From NCBI GenBank assembly GCA_019187365.1, contig JABARE010000015.1, forward strand, positions 81,980 through 145,979: DNA of 64,000 nucleotides, read 5' to 3'. Positions within the stretch are counted from its first letter, which is position 1, and the number at the start of each line of letters is the position of its first letter. This DNA is from Saprospiraceae bacterium (GTDB taxonomy: Bacteria > Bacteroidota > Bacteroidia > Chitinophagales > Saprospiraceae). Under the pieces are notes generated by a model. That model was not told the DNA's origin. It searched no databases and saw nothing but the letters and a program-made list of their open reading frames with translations. Position numbers and translations under genes: made by a program. Positions 9,309-17,734 of the stretch are shown here, piece by piece.

Positions 9309-11705
9309 ATGATTCGTTACAGTCTTTGTTTGGTTGCTTTGTTGCTGGCCGGCGGAATCTTCGCCCAGGACGGAGACCTCAATATGAAAATCGTGGCGCA
9401 CATCCCCGCTCCCGAAGGCGGCAGCGGGATTTGGCATTACGTCGATCGCAATGGCGTTGAATACGCCGCCATTGGAACGCGCAGCGCGCTGGTTATTTAT
9501 AGCCTGGAAAATCCTGCGCAACCCATAGAACGCTACAGAGCAACCGGCGTTACGACTACCTGGCGCGAAGTATTCAGCTATGGCGATTACATCTACGGCG
9601 CTACGGATGCCTCCTCAGACGGACTGATCATCATCGATATGCGGAAGGCCCCGGACACGATAAGGCATACATTTTGGAGCACTACCGTGACCGCCAACAA
9701 CCAAACGGACTCCATCAACACCTGTCATACCCTGTTTGTAGATGAAAAGGGAATCCTCAGTCTCAACGGCTGCTCGCCCTGGCAAGGAGTCTTGTTTTTT
9801 GACCTGAACCAGGATCCGGAAAACCCTGTTTTCCTGGGTGCAGAGACCAAGCGCTATTGCCACGACAACTTCGTGAGAAATGACACGATGTATTCGTCCG
9901 ATATCTACCAGGGATTGCTTTCGCTCTGGGATGTGAGCAATCCCCAAAAACCGGTAGAAATGGCAACCATTACAACGCCCTTCCAATTTACGCACAACAG
10001 CTGGCCCTCTGATGATTCCCGCTATGTGTTCACCACCGATGAACGCGAAAATGCTTACGTCGCAGCTTACGACATCAGCGATTATTCCGACATCCGTCTG
10101 GTAGATCAGTGGCGGCCAAAAGATACCGAAGGAACGGGCGTCATTCCCCACAATACGCGCTACCTCAATGGCTACCTGGTGACCTCGTATTATACCGATG
10201 GGGTTAAAATCGTTGATGCACACCGCCCTGAAAACCTCATCGAGGTGGGTTCCGTCGATACCTACTTTGGCAACCAGTCGGGATTCCACGGATGCTGGGG
10301 AGTCAGCCCCTACCTGCCCAGTGGAACCATAGTCGCTTCCGACATTGAGGGAGGGCTTTTTGTGATCGAGCCAGAATATGTCCGCGCTTGCTACCTCGAA
10401 GGCAAAGTAACCGACAGCCTGACCAACGAAGTGATCGCCAAAGTGGGTGTGACCATCGACGCTCCCAGGAAGAATGCCGAGGAAACGAACCTCAAGGGTT
10501 TGTATAAGACGGGATATGCCGAGGCCGGTGACTATTCCGTTCACTTCAACCATCCCGATTATTTTCCAAAAACCATTTCGGCAAGACTTGACCACGGCGT
10601 GGTCACCTTGCGCGACGTCCAGCTCGTTAAGCGGCAAACCATACAGCAGCGAGTGATCGTACTTGAAAAAGGCAGTCTGAAACCCGTAGAAGGCGCATCG
10701 GTCAAAATTTTTAATTCGACGCGCAAAGTCGAGGCAACGACCGGCAGTAGCGGAGAGGCAATCGTAACGCTTCTGCAGGACCAGGAAGCCTATGCCATTG
10801 CAGCCGGTAAATGGGCCTACTTCCATGCTTCCTCCACACTTGATTCCCAGGCGCCGGTAGCCGATGTTACCATGCTCCTGGAAGACGGATACCAGGATGA
10901 TTTCCTGTTTGACCTCGGCTGGGGCGCACAAGGAAGCGCAAACAGCGGCAAATGGGTCAGGGAAAAACCTCTGGGAACCCGGAGGGGCAACCAATTGGTG
11001 CAAACCGATTCGGACGTGCCCAATGACCTGGGCGATGAATGCTATGTCACCGGAAACGGTTCCTCCGATCCATCCGGAGACGACGTCGACGGCGGTATCG
11101 TCAGCCTGACAAGTCCATTTATGGATTTGAACAACTACCGTGAACCCCTTCTAAACCTTTCCGTATGGTTTGCCAACAGCGGTGGAAACAACAATCCGAA
11201 CGACAGCCTCAGCCTTTACCTGCTTACCTCGGGCATCATCCCTGGTGATACAGTACACATTTTCACGGCGTCTAAAAATGATCCGAAATGGACACGCATC
11301 GAAAAACTCCGCATCAAAGATTATTTAAGCACACTAACAAACGTTAGTTTGTATGCGGTTGCAGGTGACTTTGATCCCGGACATTTGGTGGAAGCCGCGC
11401 TGGACGCCTTCCTGATCACGGAAGGTCAGCCGGTTGGTTCAGAACAAGTCTTTGCGTCATCACCCGTTCGGATCCTCCCGACGATCTTTCACGAAGGGAC
11501 AACCGCGCATCGCAATCCTGGTGAAACGTCCCCCATGTACATTGACCTGCTGGATCTGTCAGGCCGGGTTGTTGAAAGCACCCGTTTCGAAGGAAGCAAC
11601 GCGTCGGTTGAGTTGGGTCGGAGCTTGATGCCCGGAATTTATTTCGTAAAGATCTACGATGCCACGGGGAAGCGCTACGAGGCCATCAGGCTGATCAAAC
11701 TCTGA
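9309..11705 (+). CDS. choice-of-anchor B / LVIVD-repeat protein with T9SS type A sorting domain
   Basis: 798 residues with a signal peptide ending near GGIFAQ. Residues ~20-360 form the LVIVD-like beta-propeller region typical of choice-of-anchor B proteins (YSLENPAQP, SLWDVSNPQKP, VKIVDAHRPENL, GGLFVIEPEYV). A carboxypeptidase-regulatory-like Ig fold follows (about 365-445), a second one (about 450-525), a choice-of-anchor-J-like beta-sandwich (about 530-690), and finally a T9SS sorting tail with IDLLDLSGRVVES and LMPGIYFVKIYD, ending IRLIKL. The protein should be exported through the outer membrane and retained at the surface or released. It is preceded by its own promoter and followed by a separate oxidoreductase gene. 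The ligand is unknown. Confidence 0.85.
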   Translation: MIRYSLCLVALLLAGGIFAQDGDLNMKIVAHIPAPEGGSGIWHYVDRNGVEYAAIGTRSALVIYSLENPAQPIERYRATGVTTTWREVFSYGDYIYGATDASSDGLIIIDMRKAPDTIRHTFWSTTVTANNQTDSINTCHTLFVDEKGILSLNGCSPWQGVLFFDLNQDPENPVFLGAETKRYCHDNFVRNDTMYSSDIYQGLLSLWDVSNPQKPVEMATITTPFQFTHNSWPSDDSRYVFTTDERENAYVAAYDISDYSDIRLVDQWRPKDTEGTGVIPHNTRYLNGYLVTSYYTDGVKIVDAHRPENLIEVGSVDTYFGNQSGFHGCWGVSPYLPSGTIVASDIEGGLFVIEPEYVRACYLEGKVTDSLTNEVIAKVGVTIDAPRKNAEETNLKGLYKTGYAEAGDYSVHFNHPDYFPKTISARLDHGVVTLRDVQLVKRQTIQQRVIVLEKGSLKPVEGASVKIFNSTRKVEATTGSSGEAIVTLLQDQEAYAIAAGKWAYFHASSTLDSQAPVADVTMLLEDGYQDDFLFDLGWGAQGSANSGKWVREKPLGTRRGNQLVQTDSDVPNDLGDECYVTGNGSSDPSGDDVDGGIVSLTSPFMDLNNYREPLLNLSVWFANSGGNNNPNDSLSLYLLTSGIIPGDTVHIFTASKNDPKWTRIEKLRIKDYLSTLTNVSLYAVAGDFDPGHLVEAALDAFLITEGQPVGSEQVFASSPVRILPTIFHEGTTAHRNPGETSPMYIDLLDLSGRVVESTRFEGSNASVELGRSLMPGIYFVKIYDATGKRYEAIRLIKL

Positions 11706-11841
11706 CCAGGAGGTCGAAATGCAGCCTTCCGGGATCTAAGTTGCCGGCACGCGGATCTAAAATTGCCCTTTCTCGCTGAACCGTACCGGGCATTCTGTTG
11801 TTTGAGTTTTGCAATTGTCATTGCTTAAACACCAACAAACC

Positions 11842-12489
11842 ATGAAACAAAAAATTGGAATTCTCGGCTCGGGAGTCGTGGCCCGGTCTCTGGGTGCAGG
11901 TTTTCTCAAACACGGTTATGCCGTTATGCTCGGAACCCGCGATGCATCGAAGCTAAAAGAATGGCAGGAAAATGCTGGAAAGGGCGTCCTGGTGGGATCC
12001 TTTGCTGATGCAGCGGCGTTTGGAGAAGTGGTCGTTCTGGCTGTTGCCGGACGGGTTGCCACAGACGCCATCAACCTGGCCGGGCCTGCCCACCTAAACG
12101 GAAAGGTTGTCATCGATGCAACCAATCCCATTGAAGCCGCAGCACCGCTCGACGGGGTTTTGCCGTATTTCACACAACACGACCGGTCCTTGATGGAGCA
12201 ACACCAAAACGCGTTTCCAGAAGTGCGTTTTGTAAAAGCGTTCAGTTGTGTAGGCAGCCACCTGATGGTCAATCCTCCCTTTGAAACCAAACCAACGATG
12301 TTTATTTGCGGCAATGACGCCACGGCCAAAGCCACTGTAACGCCGATACTGGAACTTTTTGGCTGGGAGGTCGCCGATATGGGATCTGCCACTGCTGCAC
12401 GTGCGATCGAGCCACTGGCCATGCTCTGGTGCATTCCGGGCATACTCCACAATGAGTGGGCGCACGCTTTCCGCCTGATGAAATTCTGA
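11842..12489 (+). CDS. NADPH-dependent F420 reductase-like oxidoreductase (NAD(P)-binding)
   Basis: 215 residues from ATG 11842. The N-terminus KIGILGSGVVARSLGAGF is a G-x-G-x-x-A Rossmann motif, with MLGTRD following strand 2 and VVIDATNPIE after strand 5. This arrangement is that of the F420:NADP oxidoreductase-like/NAD(P)-binding family (COG2085 type). No F420 genes are visible, so the electron partner may not be F420; small members in F420-less bacteria have unassigned substrates. No membrane segment is seen. The gene stands alone, and the next terminator-like hairpin lies ~300 bp downstream (12783-12805). Confidence 0.75.
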   Translation: MKQKIGILGSGVVARSLGAGFLKHGYAVMLGTRDASKLKEWQENAGKGVLVGSFADAAAFGEVVVLAVAGRVATDAINLAGPAHLNGKVVIDATNPIEAAAPLDGVLPYFTQHDRSLMEQHQNAFPEVRFVKAFSCVGSHLMVNPPFETKPTMFICGNDATAKATVTPILELFGWEVADMGSATAARAIEPLAMLWCIPGILHNEWAHAFRLMKF

Positions 12490-12741
12490 TTGTTGATGCG
12501 GTCGCCAGGTAAGGAGCCGGTCAGGGATGCAGCCCGGCGGCTTTTTACCATTTGTGAGATTGAAATCGCTTCCTTTTGCAAGTCCTTCTCAAAACCGCGA
12601 GGTGATTTTAGCATCCAATTCAACATCGCTGCCGATCAAAGAGATGGCTCAATGAATAAATGATTGCTCCTTGCAGATAAGTAGCCATTGCTTTCCCTAT
12701 TAGAGTTGCCTTTGCCGTAATACCTTTAATCCTGTTGCCTA

Positions 12742-12755
12742 ACCGGTTAACCGGT
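12742..12755. promoter_or_regulatory. 14-bp perfect palindrome ACCGGTTAACCGGT
   Basis: ACCGGTTAACCGGT reads the same on both strands. It stands in non-coding DNA about 30 bp before the terminator hairpin at 12783. It could be a protein-binding site or the stem of a short hairpin; there is no gene close enough to assign it as an operator. Confidence 0.4.
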
Positions 12756-12782
12756 GAAGTAACGTCGCTATGAGAACAACCG

Positions 12783-12805
12783 GGCCGGGATAAACCGGCC
12801 TTTTT
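12783..12805 (+). terminator. intrinsic terminator, plus strand
   Basis: GGCCGG, a six-base loop GATAAA, then CCGGCC followed directly by TTTTT. The 6-bp GC stem plus U-tract is a textbook Rho-independent terminator. It is ~294 bp after the stop of the F420-reductase-like gene, implying either a long 3' UTR or a separate small transcript. Confidence 0.7.
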
Positions 12806-13085
12806 AATTCTTGCCACTTCATTTTCCCTAAAGTCAGATGAGCATGTAATTTGTCCTTGAAATTCAATGATCGGCTGCCAAATGTTCAACGGTGCAAAGC
12901 TGTCGTGGGAGGCCACCCGGAACCTGCGTTCAATGCCGAATGATCCAGCCATCCATGAGCCACGCCATATGTTTAACCGGAGACGAAAACAGTTTGCTGA
13001 AAGGATCGTAAAATGTTCGTCATGTTTATCAGTCTCACCGAAATAGCCATAAGTTAAAATAAAATGTTTAGAAACCTGAATAAAA

Positions 13086-13117
13086 TTTGGAATTCTTGAA
13101 ACAGTGTATTATTTTTG
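13086..13117 (+). promoter_or_regulatory. Bacteroidota-type promoter upstream of M4 protease
   Basis: TTTG at 13086-13089 and TATTTTTG at 13110-13117 with a 20-bp spacer, close to the phylum consensus TTTG-N19-TAnnTTTG. Transcription would start about 13123-13125, giving a ~25-nt leader to the ATG at 13148. This supports ATG 13148 as the original start of the protease gene. Confidence 0.65.
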
Positions 13118-13147
13118 GTTATTATTAACGTCAAAAATATAGTAATT

Positions 13148-13328
13148 ATGAAGCTCCTACGCTCCTACGTCCTTAAGTCCAAATATTAAAATCGCAATTG
13201 CATTTCTCTTAACCTACCTCAATCTTTTCTCAATTTTCAGCCTGCATGCTCAGGAATCAAATAATTCTTCGGATTGTGAAAGCTATAATTCCTTTGTCAA
13301 TGATTCAACAATCTTTGATAGCACGCAT
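13148..13328 (+). repeat. out-of-frame 5' end of the M4 protease gene with tandem 8-bp repeat CTCCTACG
   Basis: The ATG at 13148 opens MKLLRSYVLKSKY and then hits TAA. The signal-peptide sequence (IKIAIAFLLTYLNLFSIFSLHAQ) lies instead in the frame of the downstream protease, which has no ATG, GTG or TTG between the TGA at 13149-13151 and TTG 13329. Right after ATG AAG there are two tandem copies of the octamer CTCCTACG (13154-13169). A third copy would put the ATG exactly in frame with the signal peptide and the protease: 8 bp supplies the missing 2 mod 3. The present two-copy state is therefore off unless translation starts at a rare codon such as ATT. A plain 1-bp indel or assembly error would explain it equally well. 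Confidence 0.6.
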
Positions 13329-15398
13329 TTGATTGCGCCGTTTGAAAATGGAATACTCTATGTGGATTTATCAGCAAAGGATAGCCTGGATCTTATTATC
13401 GCAAGTCTGGGTCTGGATTCCAATACGAGCTTTGAATTATTGTTCACCGAAAACGATTTCCAGGACACCTTATTTTATTATTCGAGATATCAGCAGTACT
13501 ATAAGGGAATTAGGGTAGATGGAGGAGGATATACAGTGGAATATATCAGAAACCAAACCGATGATCCGGACAATCCTTGTGATAATATTTACTCCATTGC
13601 TCCAAGAATTTTAACTGAAATAATCATAGATACGGCAGCAGAAATTTCCCTGCAATCTGCACTTGAATATTTTGAAAGCGATACGGTTTATGATTCGGAA
13701 TTGATAATCACGCATAATTTTTTAAATGAATGTGAATATTTGTTGGTATGGAGAGTTGCATACAGCGACACCGCGGGTGGTAATAAATGTATATTTATTG
13801 ATGCCAATACTGGAGACTCACTCACTACCATCGATTTGAATGAATATATCGATGCCCCTACCATTACTTACGGCACGCAAAACTTAGATAATTTGATGTC
13901 AGGAAATAATTATGTACTAAAGTCACCCGATCAAAGAACTAGAGTACTCGATTTTGATAACACAAGTACCGATCCACATTCAGGAGGTAAAGTATATTTT
14001 CCAAATTGGCAAGACAAGCCATCTCCCTTCACTTCAAATTCAAATACTTTATGGGGTTCAGAAGCAACAAATTTAGCATATCAGGCATTTTATGTAATGC
14101 AAAGAGTACTGCCCGAATTCGATAACTTAGGGATTGGGGCAGGATTTACCGATGTTAGAGTTGGGACTGAAATTAATTATATTAATTCATTTGCACAACC
14201 CTGGGACGATTTTCAAGCTATTCTTTTAGGCATTACCGAGAATGGAGGGCCAACGGCATTATTTGATATTGCTGGTCATGAATTGACGCATATCTTCTTG
14301 CGCAATTATTTTTCGACTGAAAAAACAAAGGCACATTCTTTGCACGAAGGACTGTGTGACATCATAGGGACTTATATAGAGTCAAAAATTCAGACGCTTG
14401 ATTGGGCAATAGGAGATGATGATTATCGTACTGAACAATCTTTTAATCGAAATCTCCAATATCCTGGTATCGCTTTTGATTGCTTTACTGAGGTAAGAGA
14501 TCTGACCAATGTTCATCGAAGAGGGAAACTTCTGGGATATTGGTTTTATCTGATCAGCCAGGGCAAAACCTCACCGGTGATTCCTGCTCTGGGATTGGAT
14601 CGCGCCATTGAAATCGTTTTGGCGTCGCTTAAAAACCTGGGTAACTTAAGCGATTACAAAGACCTCATGAAATCTACTTTAGCTTATGTGTTAAACACTT
14701 ATGGCAGATGTTCAGATGAGTTCAGTTCGGTTGCTCAAGCCTGGGAGTTTATATGCGTACCCACCGGATATGCAAATTCCGGAACCATTCCTGATTGCTC
14801 TGCGAATATATGCCAAACGGGCAGCCCCATTATCTGCGAAGAATCCGATGCATTTCAACTATGCGCCTGTGGCGCTTTTCCCATGGGTTCCTCCTTTAAT
14901 TGGACGATCATTGGTCCGAAAAGTACCGAATTTACCTCACAATTAGGAATGCGGGGAAACAGTCAAACCGGAGGACAATGTTTGACGATCACAGACATAC
15001 CAAAGTATCCTTACTATCCCCAGTACATCAAAGTTTCCATGTATTCGCCAACATTATGCGATGCAGGTATAAGGCCTTGTGTAATGTACAAGCTTATCAA
15101 ATTGGAAGACTGCAATAATGACGATCCGAATTGTGATTATTATTCTGAGTTGGCGGGCAAATACCGTGGAACGGAGCCAGGTGTTCAAGCATCTTTTTTT
15201 ATAGCCAGGCATGGTGATTGTGCATTATTGAGCGTTTACGATATTTATGGTCGTCTCATTTTCACAAGTAATAATTGTTTCATTCAGGAACAGGAAATTC
15301 CATATTCCGGAATTGCGATCTTTAGATATTCCTCAAAAGATAATAATACTATTAAAGTGCAAAAGAGGTGTTTAGTTCACGACAGCAATTTAAAATAG
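13329..15398 (+). CDS. M4 (thermolysin-like) family metallopeptidase, start region frameshifted
   Basis: 689 residues from the first standard start in frame (TTG 13329), but the true protein should begin upstream with the signal peptide encoded at ~13185-13253. Residues ~1-170 look like an FTP/PepSY propeptide (ISLQSALEYF, GGNKCIFIDANTGD). The catalytic domain has AGHELTH (His317, Glu318, His321) and, 19 residues on, HEGLCDIIG supplying the third zinc ligand Glu340 and Asp344 (ExxxD), as in thermolysin. About 150 residues after the catalytic domain include several cysteines and a weak T9SS-like ending (LSVYDIYGRLIFTS). Probably a secreted endopeptidase. AT-rich compared with its neighbours. 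See the repeat at 13154-13169 for the possible on/off state. Confidence 0.75.
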   Translation: MIAPFENGILYVDLSAKDSLDLIIASLGLDSNTSFELLFTENDFQDTLFYYSRYQQYYKGIRVDGGGYTVEYIRNQTDDPDNPCDNIYSIAPRILTEIIIDTAAEISLQSALEYFESDTVYDSELIITHNFLNECEYLLVWRVAYSDTAGGNKCIFIDANTGDSLTTIDLNEYIDAPTITYGTQNLDNLMSGNNYVLKSPDQRTRVLDFDNTSTDPHSGGKVYFPNWQDKPSPFTSNSNTLWGSEATNLAYQAFYVMQRVLPEFDNLGIGAGFTDVRVGTEINYINSFAQPWDDFQAILLGITENGGPTALFDIAGHELTHIFLRNYFSTEKTKAHSLHEGLCDIIGTYIESKIQTLDWAIGDDDYRTEQSFNRNLQYPGIAFDCFTEVRDLTNVHRRGKLLGYWFYLISQGKTSPVIPALGLDRAIEIVLASLKNLGNLSDYKDLMKSTLAYVLNTYGRCSDEFSSVAQAWEFICVPTGYANSGTIPDCSANICQTGSPIICEESDAFQLCACGAFPMGSSFNWTIIGPKSTEFTSQLGMRGNSQTGGQCLTITDIPKYPYYPQYIKVSMYSPTLCDAGIRPCVMYKLIKLEDCNNDDPNCDYYSELAGKYRGTEPGVQASFFIARHGDCALLSVYDIYGRLIFTSNNCFIQEQEIPYSGIAIFRYSSKDNNTIKVQKRCLVHDSNLK

Positions 15399-15428
15399 CT
15401 CATTTGGTTATTCAGAAAATACTGTGTA

Positions 15429-16118
15429 ATGAATAATTTAAATACATTGATTGGGTGCTTTATTTTTAGCTGTGCATTGAATAGCAATTCCTTCTCTCAA
15501 ACCTATATAAGTCCTGCTGTGGGTTATGATTTTCAAAAGGTTATTTCTACAGAAATTCCTATTCATAAGATAGATTTTAGTGAGAAGGGGTTTGGATATG
15601 AAAGCCCATTGATAGGAATAAATTTTAGACAAAAACTGTTTGATAGGTTTTTACTTCAGATTTTCAGTGAATTCAGCCACAAGCAGGTCCGAGGTAATTT
15701 TTATGGAGGGTTTACGGAATATTTACTTTTCCACTATAACTATATAAAAAATCATTTCTTGCTTACCTATTATTGGAAAAACAAATGGAAGATTGGAGGA
15801 GGGATAACTTATAATTTCGTAAATAGACTGTACTATGAAGACTTAGAACTAAACTACATCAGCAATCAAAAGTATAATTATTCAGAAAACGGATGGATTT
15901 TCGTACTTGGGCTTACGTATAATCAGTTTGAGATTGAAGCGTATTATTATAGAAGGTTTGGCACCCCCTATAAGGGAGATAAGATACATTCCTTTCACCT
16001 GCATCAAATTCAATCTTTAGGATTGCGTGTGAGTTATGATTTTAAGATCTTCGACGGATGTAAGAAAAAGGAAAAGCCTGAATTGCCACCGGTGAATAAG
16101 ATGGCAGGAGTGGATTGA
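15429..16118 (+). CDS. hypothetical outer-membrane beta-barrel-like protein
   Basis: 229 residues with a signal peptide (cleavage near NSFSQ). The rest alternates aromatic and polar residues in strand-like stretches (FLLQIFSEFSHKQV, HFLLTYYWKNKWKIGGGITYNF, WIFVLGLTYNQFEIEAYYYRRFG, SLGLRVSYDFKIF), as in small eight-stranded outer-membrane barrels. It ends with a lysine/proline-rich tail after the last strand. I do not recognise the family. It is AT-rich like the protease gene 30 bp upstream, and the two probably share a transcript and perhaps a common origin by transfer. Confidence 0.6.
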   Translation: MNNLNTLIGCFIFSCALNSNSFSQTYISPAVGYDFQKVISTEIPIHKIDFSEKGFGYESPLIGINFRQKLFDRFLLQIFSEFSHKQVRGNFYGGFTEYLLFHYNYIKNHFLLTYYWKNKWKIGGGITYNFVNRLYYEDLELNYISNQKYNYSENGWIFVLGLTYNQFEIEAYYYRRFGTPYKGDKIHSFHLHQIQSLGLRVSYDFKIFDGCKKKEKPELPPVNKMAGVD

Positions 16119-16176
16119 TGTTTGAAAACTTGAGATTCAACTGAAACTTCCTTTGGTAAATATACTGCGTAAGTAG

Positions 16177-16383
16177 CTATTTAAAATACAACAGCAAGAA
16201 GACGGAGAAGAAATCCGTATCCCTTTTGGTAAACTTACAAGTGGGATGTATTTTATACTAATGCACAGTATCCTTCCGGCCAACCACATATTGCCGGAGC
16301 TACTAAAAGGTAGTTTCTTTGCCGGCATGAGAAATAGTAAAAAGGGTTGGCATGTTCATATCGAAAATTTAATCATTTTATGA
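16177..16383 (+). pseudogene. degenerate T9SS sorting-domain fragment
   Basis: A short frame with no start codon at its head (it opens after a TAG at 16174) encodes EEIRIPFGKLTSGMYFIL, which resembles the conserved end of T9SS type A sorting domains (LPSGMYFVKI). After that the sequence runs on without family resemblance and stops at 16381. It looks like the remnant of a deleted secreted-protein gene. The stretch 16119-16563 otherwise holds only the tRNA terminator. Confidence 0.35.
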
Positions 16384-16514
16384 AGCAATACTTAATTTCA
16401 CTTGGACGACTATATAATTAAGATTAAATAGTCCTAATTCAGAATATTCAATTTGTTCTATCTTTGAATGCGTTCAATAGTGTTTACTCCTGTTTAATAA
16501 AAAGGGTGGCAATG

Positions 16515-16559
16515 CATAAAAAAATAAAACCCTTGAAAATCAAAGACTTACAAGGGTTT
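16515..16559 (-). terminator. intrinsic terminator downstream of tRNA-Glu
   Basis: On the minus strand AAACCCTTG, a 15-base loop and CAAGGGTTT form a perfect 9-bp stem, followed by TATTTTTTTATG. It begins a few bases after the tRNA 3' end. Confidence 0.75.
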
Positions 16560-16563
16560 ATCG

Positions 16564-16635
<72 letters not shown>

Positions 16636-16724
16636 GGAAAACGAGGTGCAAATATAAAGCGCTTTGCCAATTGCCTGAACCTTTGCCACTTTTTTATCTT
16701 TAATTTGCAGTGCCATAACGCGCT

Positions 16725-17723
16725 ATGAAAAAAATTGCCATCAACGGGTTTGGGAGGATTGGCCGGCTTTGTTACCGGGCTCTAAAAAACCGCAAGGACC
16801 TTGAGGTTGTAGCCATAAACGACCTCACCGATGTAGATACCCTTGCCCATTTGCTGGAGTACGACAGTGCCCAGCGGCGTTTTGATGCTAAAATCAGCAC
16901 GGAGGGGGGAAAGTTGGTGGTCGATGGAAACGCCATTCATGCTTACAACCACCAGGATCCATCCCAACTGCCCTGGAAAGAGCATGGGGTCGACGTCGTA
17001 TTGGAGTGCACCGGCAAACTCCTGTCCCGTGAAGAATCTGAGAAACATTTAATCGCCGGGGCTGGCAGGGTCATCCTTTCTGCTCCTCCAAAAGATCCTG
17101 ACATTCCGGTATATGTCCTTGGAGTCAACGACGGGAATCTTAAGGGTAGCGACGCCATCATTTCCAACGCCTCCTGTACGACCAATTGCCTTGCAGTCAT
17201 CCTCTGTCAGCTCGAAAAAGCGTTTGGCCTCCGGTTTGCGAGCATGAACACCATTCACGCCTACACGCAAGACCAGCGCTTGCAGGATGCACCCCACAAA
17301 GACCTGCGCCGTGCCCGAGCTGCTGCCCAGAACATCATTCCAACGTCGACGGGAGCGGGCCGTGCCGTCGAGCTGGTCCTGCCCTCTATAAAGGGTAAGC
17401 TCATGGCCTCTTCTTATCGCGTACCGGTCATTTCGGGGTCGCTCATCGAATTGCTCTATCTACCGGAAAGGCCCACCGACATCGCTCGGGTCAACGATCT
17501 GTTTGCCAAAGCTGCAGCCCGGTCGCTGCGTGGAATCCTGGAATATTCCGAAAAACCGCTGGTCTCCTCCGACATCATCGGAAATCCCCACAGTGCCATC
17601 TTCGACTCGCTCCTTACAGAATCAAAAGAAGCATACATCCGCATTGTGGCGTGGTACGACAACGAATCGGGATATGCATCCCGGCTGGCCGATCTTTGCC
17701 ATAAATTTGCCACCATTTCTTAA
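16725..17723 (+). CDS. gap: type I glyceraldehyde-3-phosphate dehydrogenase
   Basis: 332 residues, the standard length. It opens with KIAINGFGRIGRLCYRA (NAD binding) and has SNASCTTNCLAV with the catalytic cysteine, NTIHAYTQDQRLQDAPHKDLRRARAAAQNIIPTSTGA around the catalytic histidine and phosphate sites, and WYDNESGYASRL near the C-terminus. It catalyses phosphorylating oxidation of glyceraldehyde-3-phosphate in glycolysis. The PGK gene starts 11 bp after its stop, so the two consecutive glycolytic enzymes form an operon. A second, longer GAPDH is at 4523-5992. Confidence 0.95.
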   Translation: MKKIAINGFGRIGRLCYRALKNRKDLEVVAINDLTDVDTLAHLLEYDSAQRRFDAKISTEGGKLVVDGNAIHAYNHQDPSQLPWKEHGVDVVLECTGKLLSREESEKHLIAGAGRVILSAPPKDPDIPVYVLGVNDGNLKGSDAIISNASCTTNCLAVILCQLEKAFGLRFASMNTIHAYTQDQRLQDAPHKDLRRARAAAQNIIPTSTGAGRAVELVLPSIKGKLMASSYRVPVISGSLIELLYLPERPTDIARVNDLFAKAAARSLRGILEYSEKPLVSSDIIGNPHSAIFDSLLTESKEAYIRIVAWYDNESGYASRLADLCHKFATIS

Positions 17724-17734
17724 GCACTGTTCGA

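Larger units (their letters stand above)
12490..13147. other. 658-bp gene-free region with palindrome, terminator hairpin and promoter
   Basis: No convincing coding frame on either strand. The left half has the base composition of the neighbouring genes; the right half becomes AT-rich. It contains a 14-bp perfect palindrome (12742-12755), a strong plus-strand intrinsic terminator (12783-12805) far from the preceding stop codon, and a near-consensus promoter (13086-13117) serving the M4 protease. The 110-codon minus-strand frame at 12620-12952 has no recognisable features and I do not call it. Confidence 0.6.

Noticed and set aside
9615..11003. 462-codon minus-strand open frame
   Set aside because: Entirely antisense to the choice-of-anchor-B gene, which has a signal peptide, known domains and a T9SS tail; codon-phase shadow.
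12620..12952. 110-codon minus-strand open frame
   Set aside because: No domain, signal, promoter or neighbour support, and it spans the plus-strand terminator and palindrome; likely chance.
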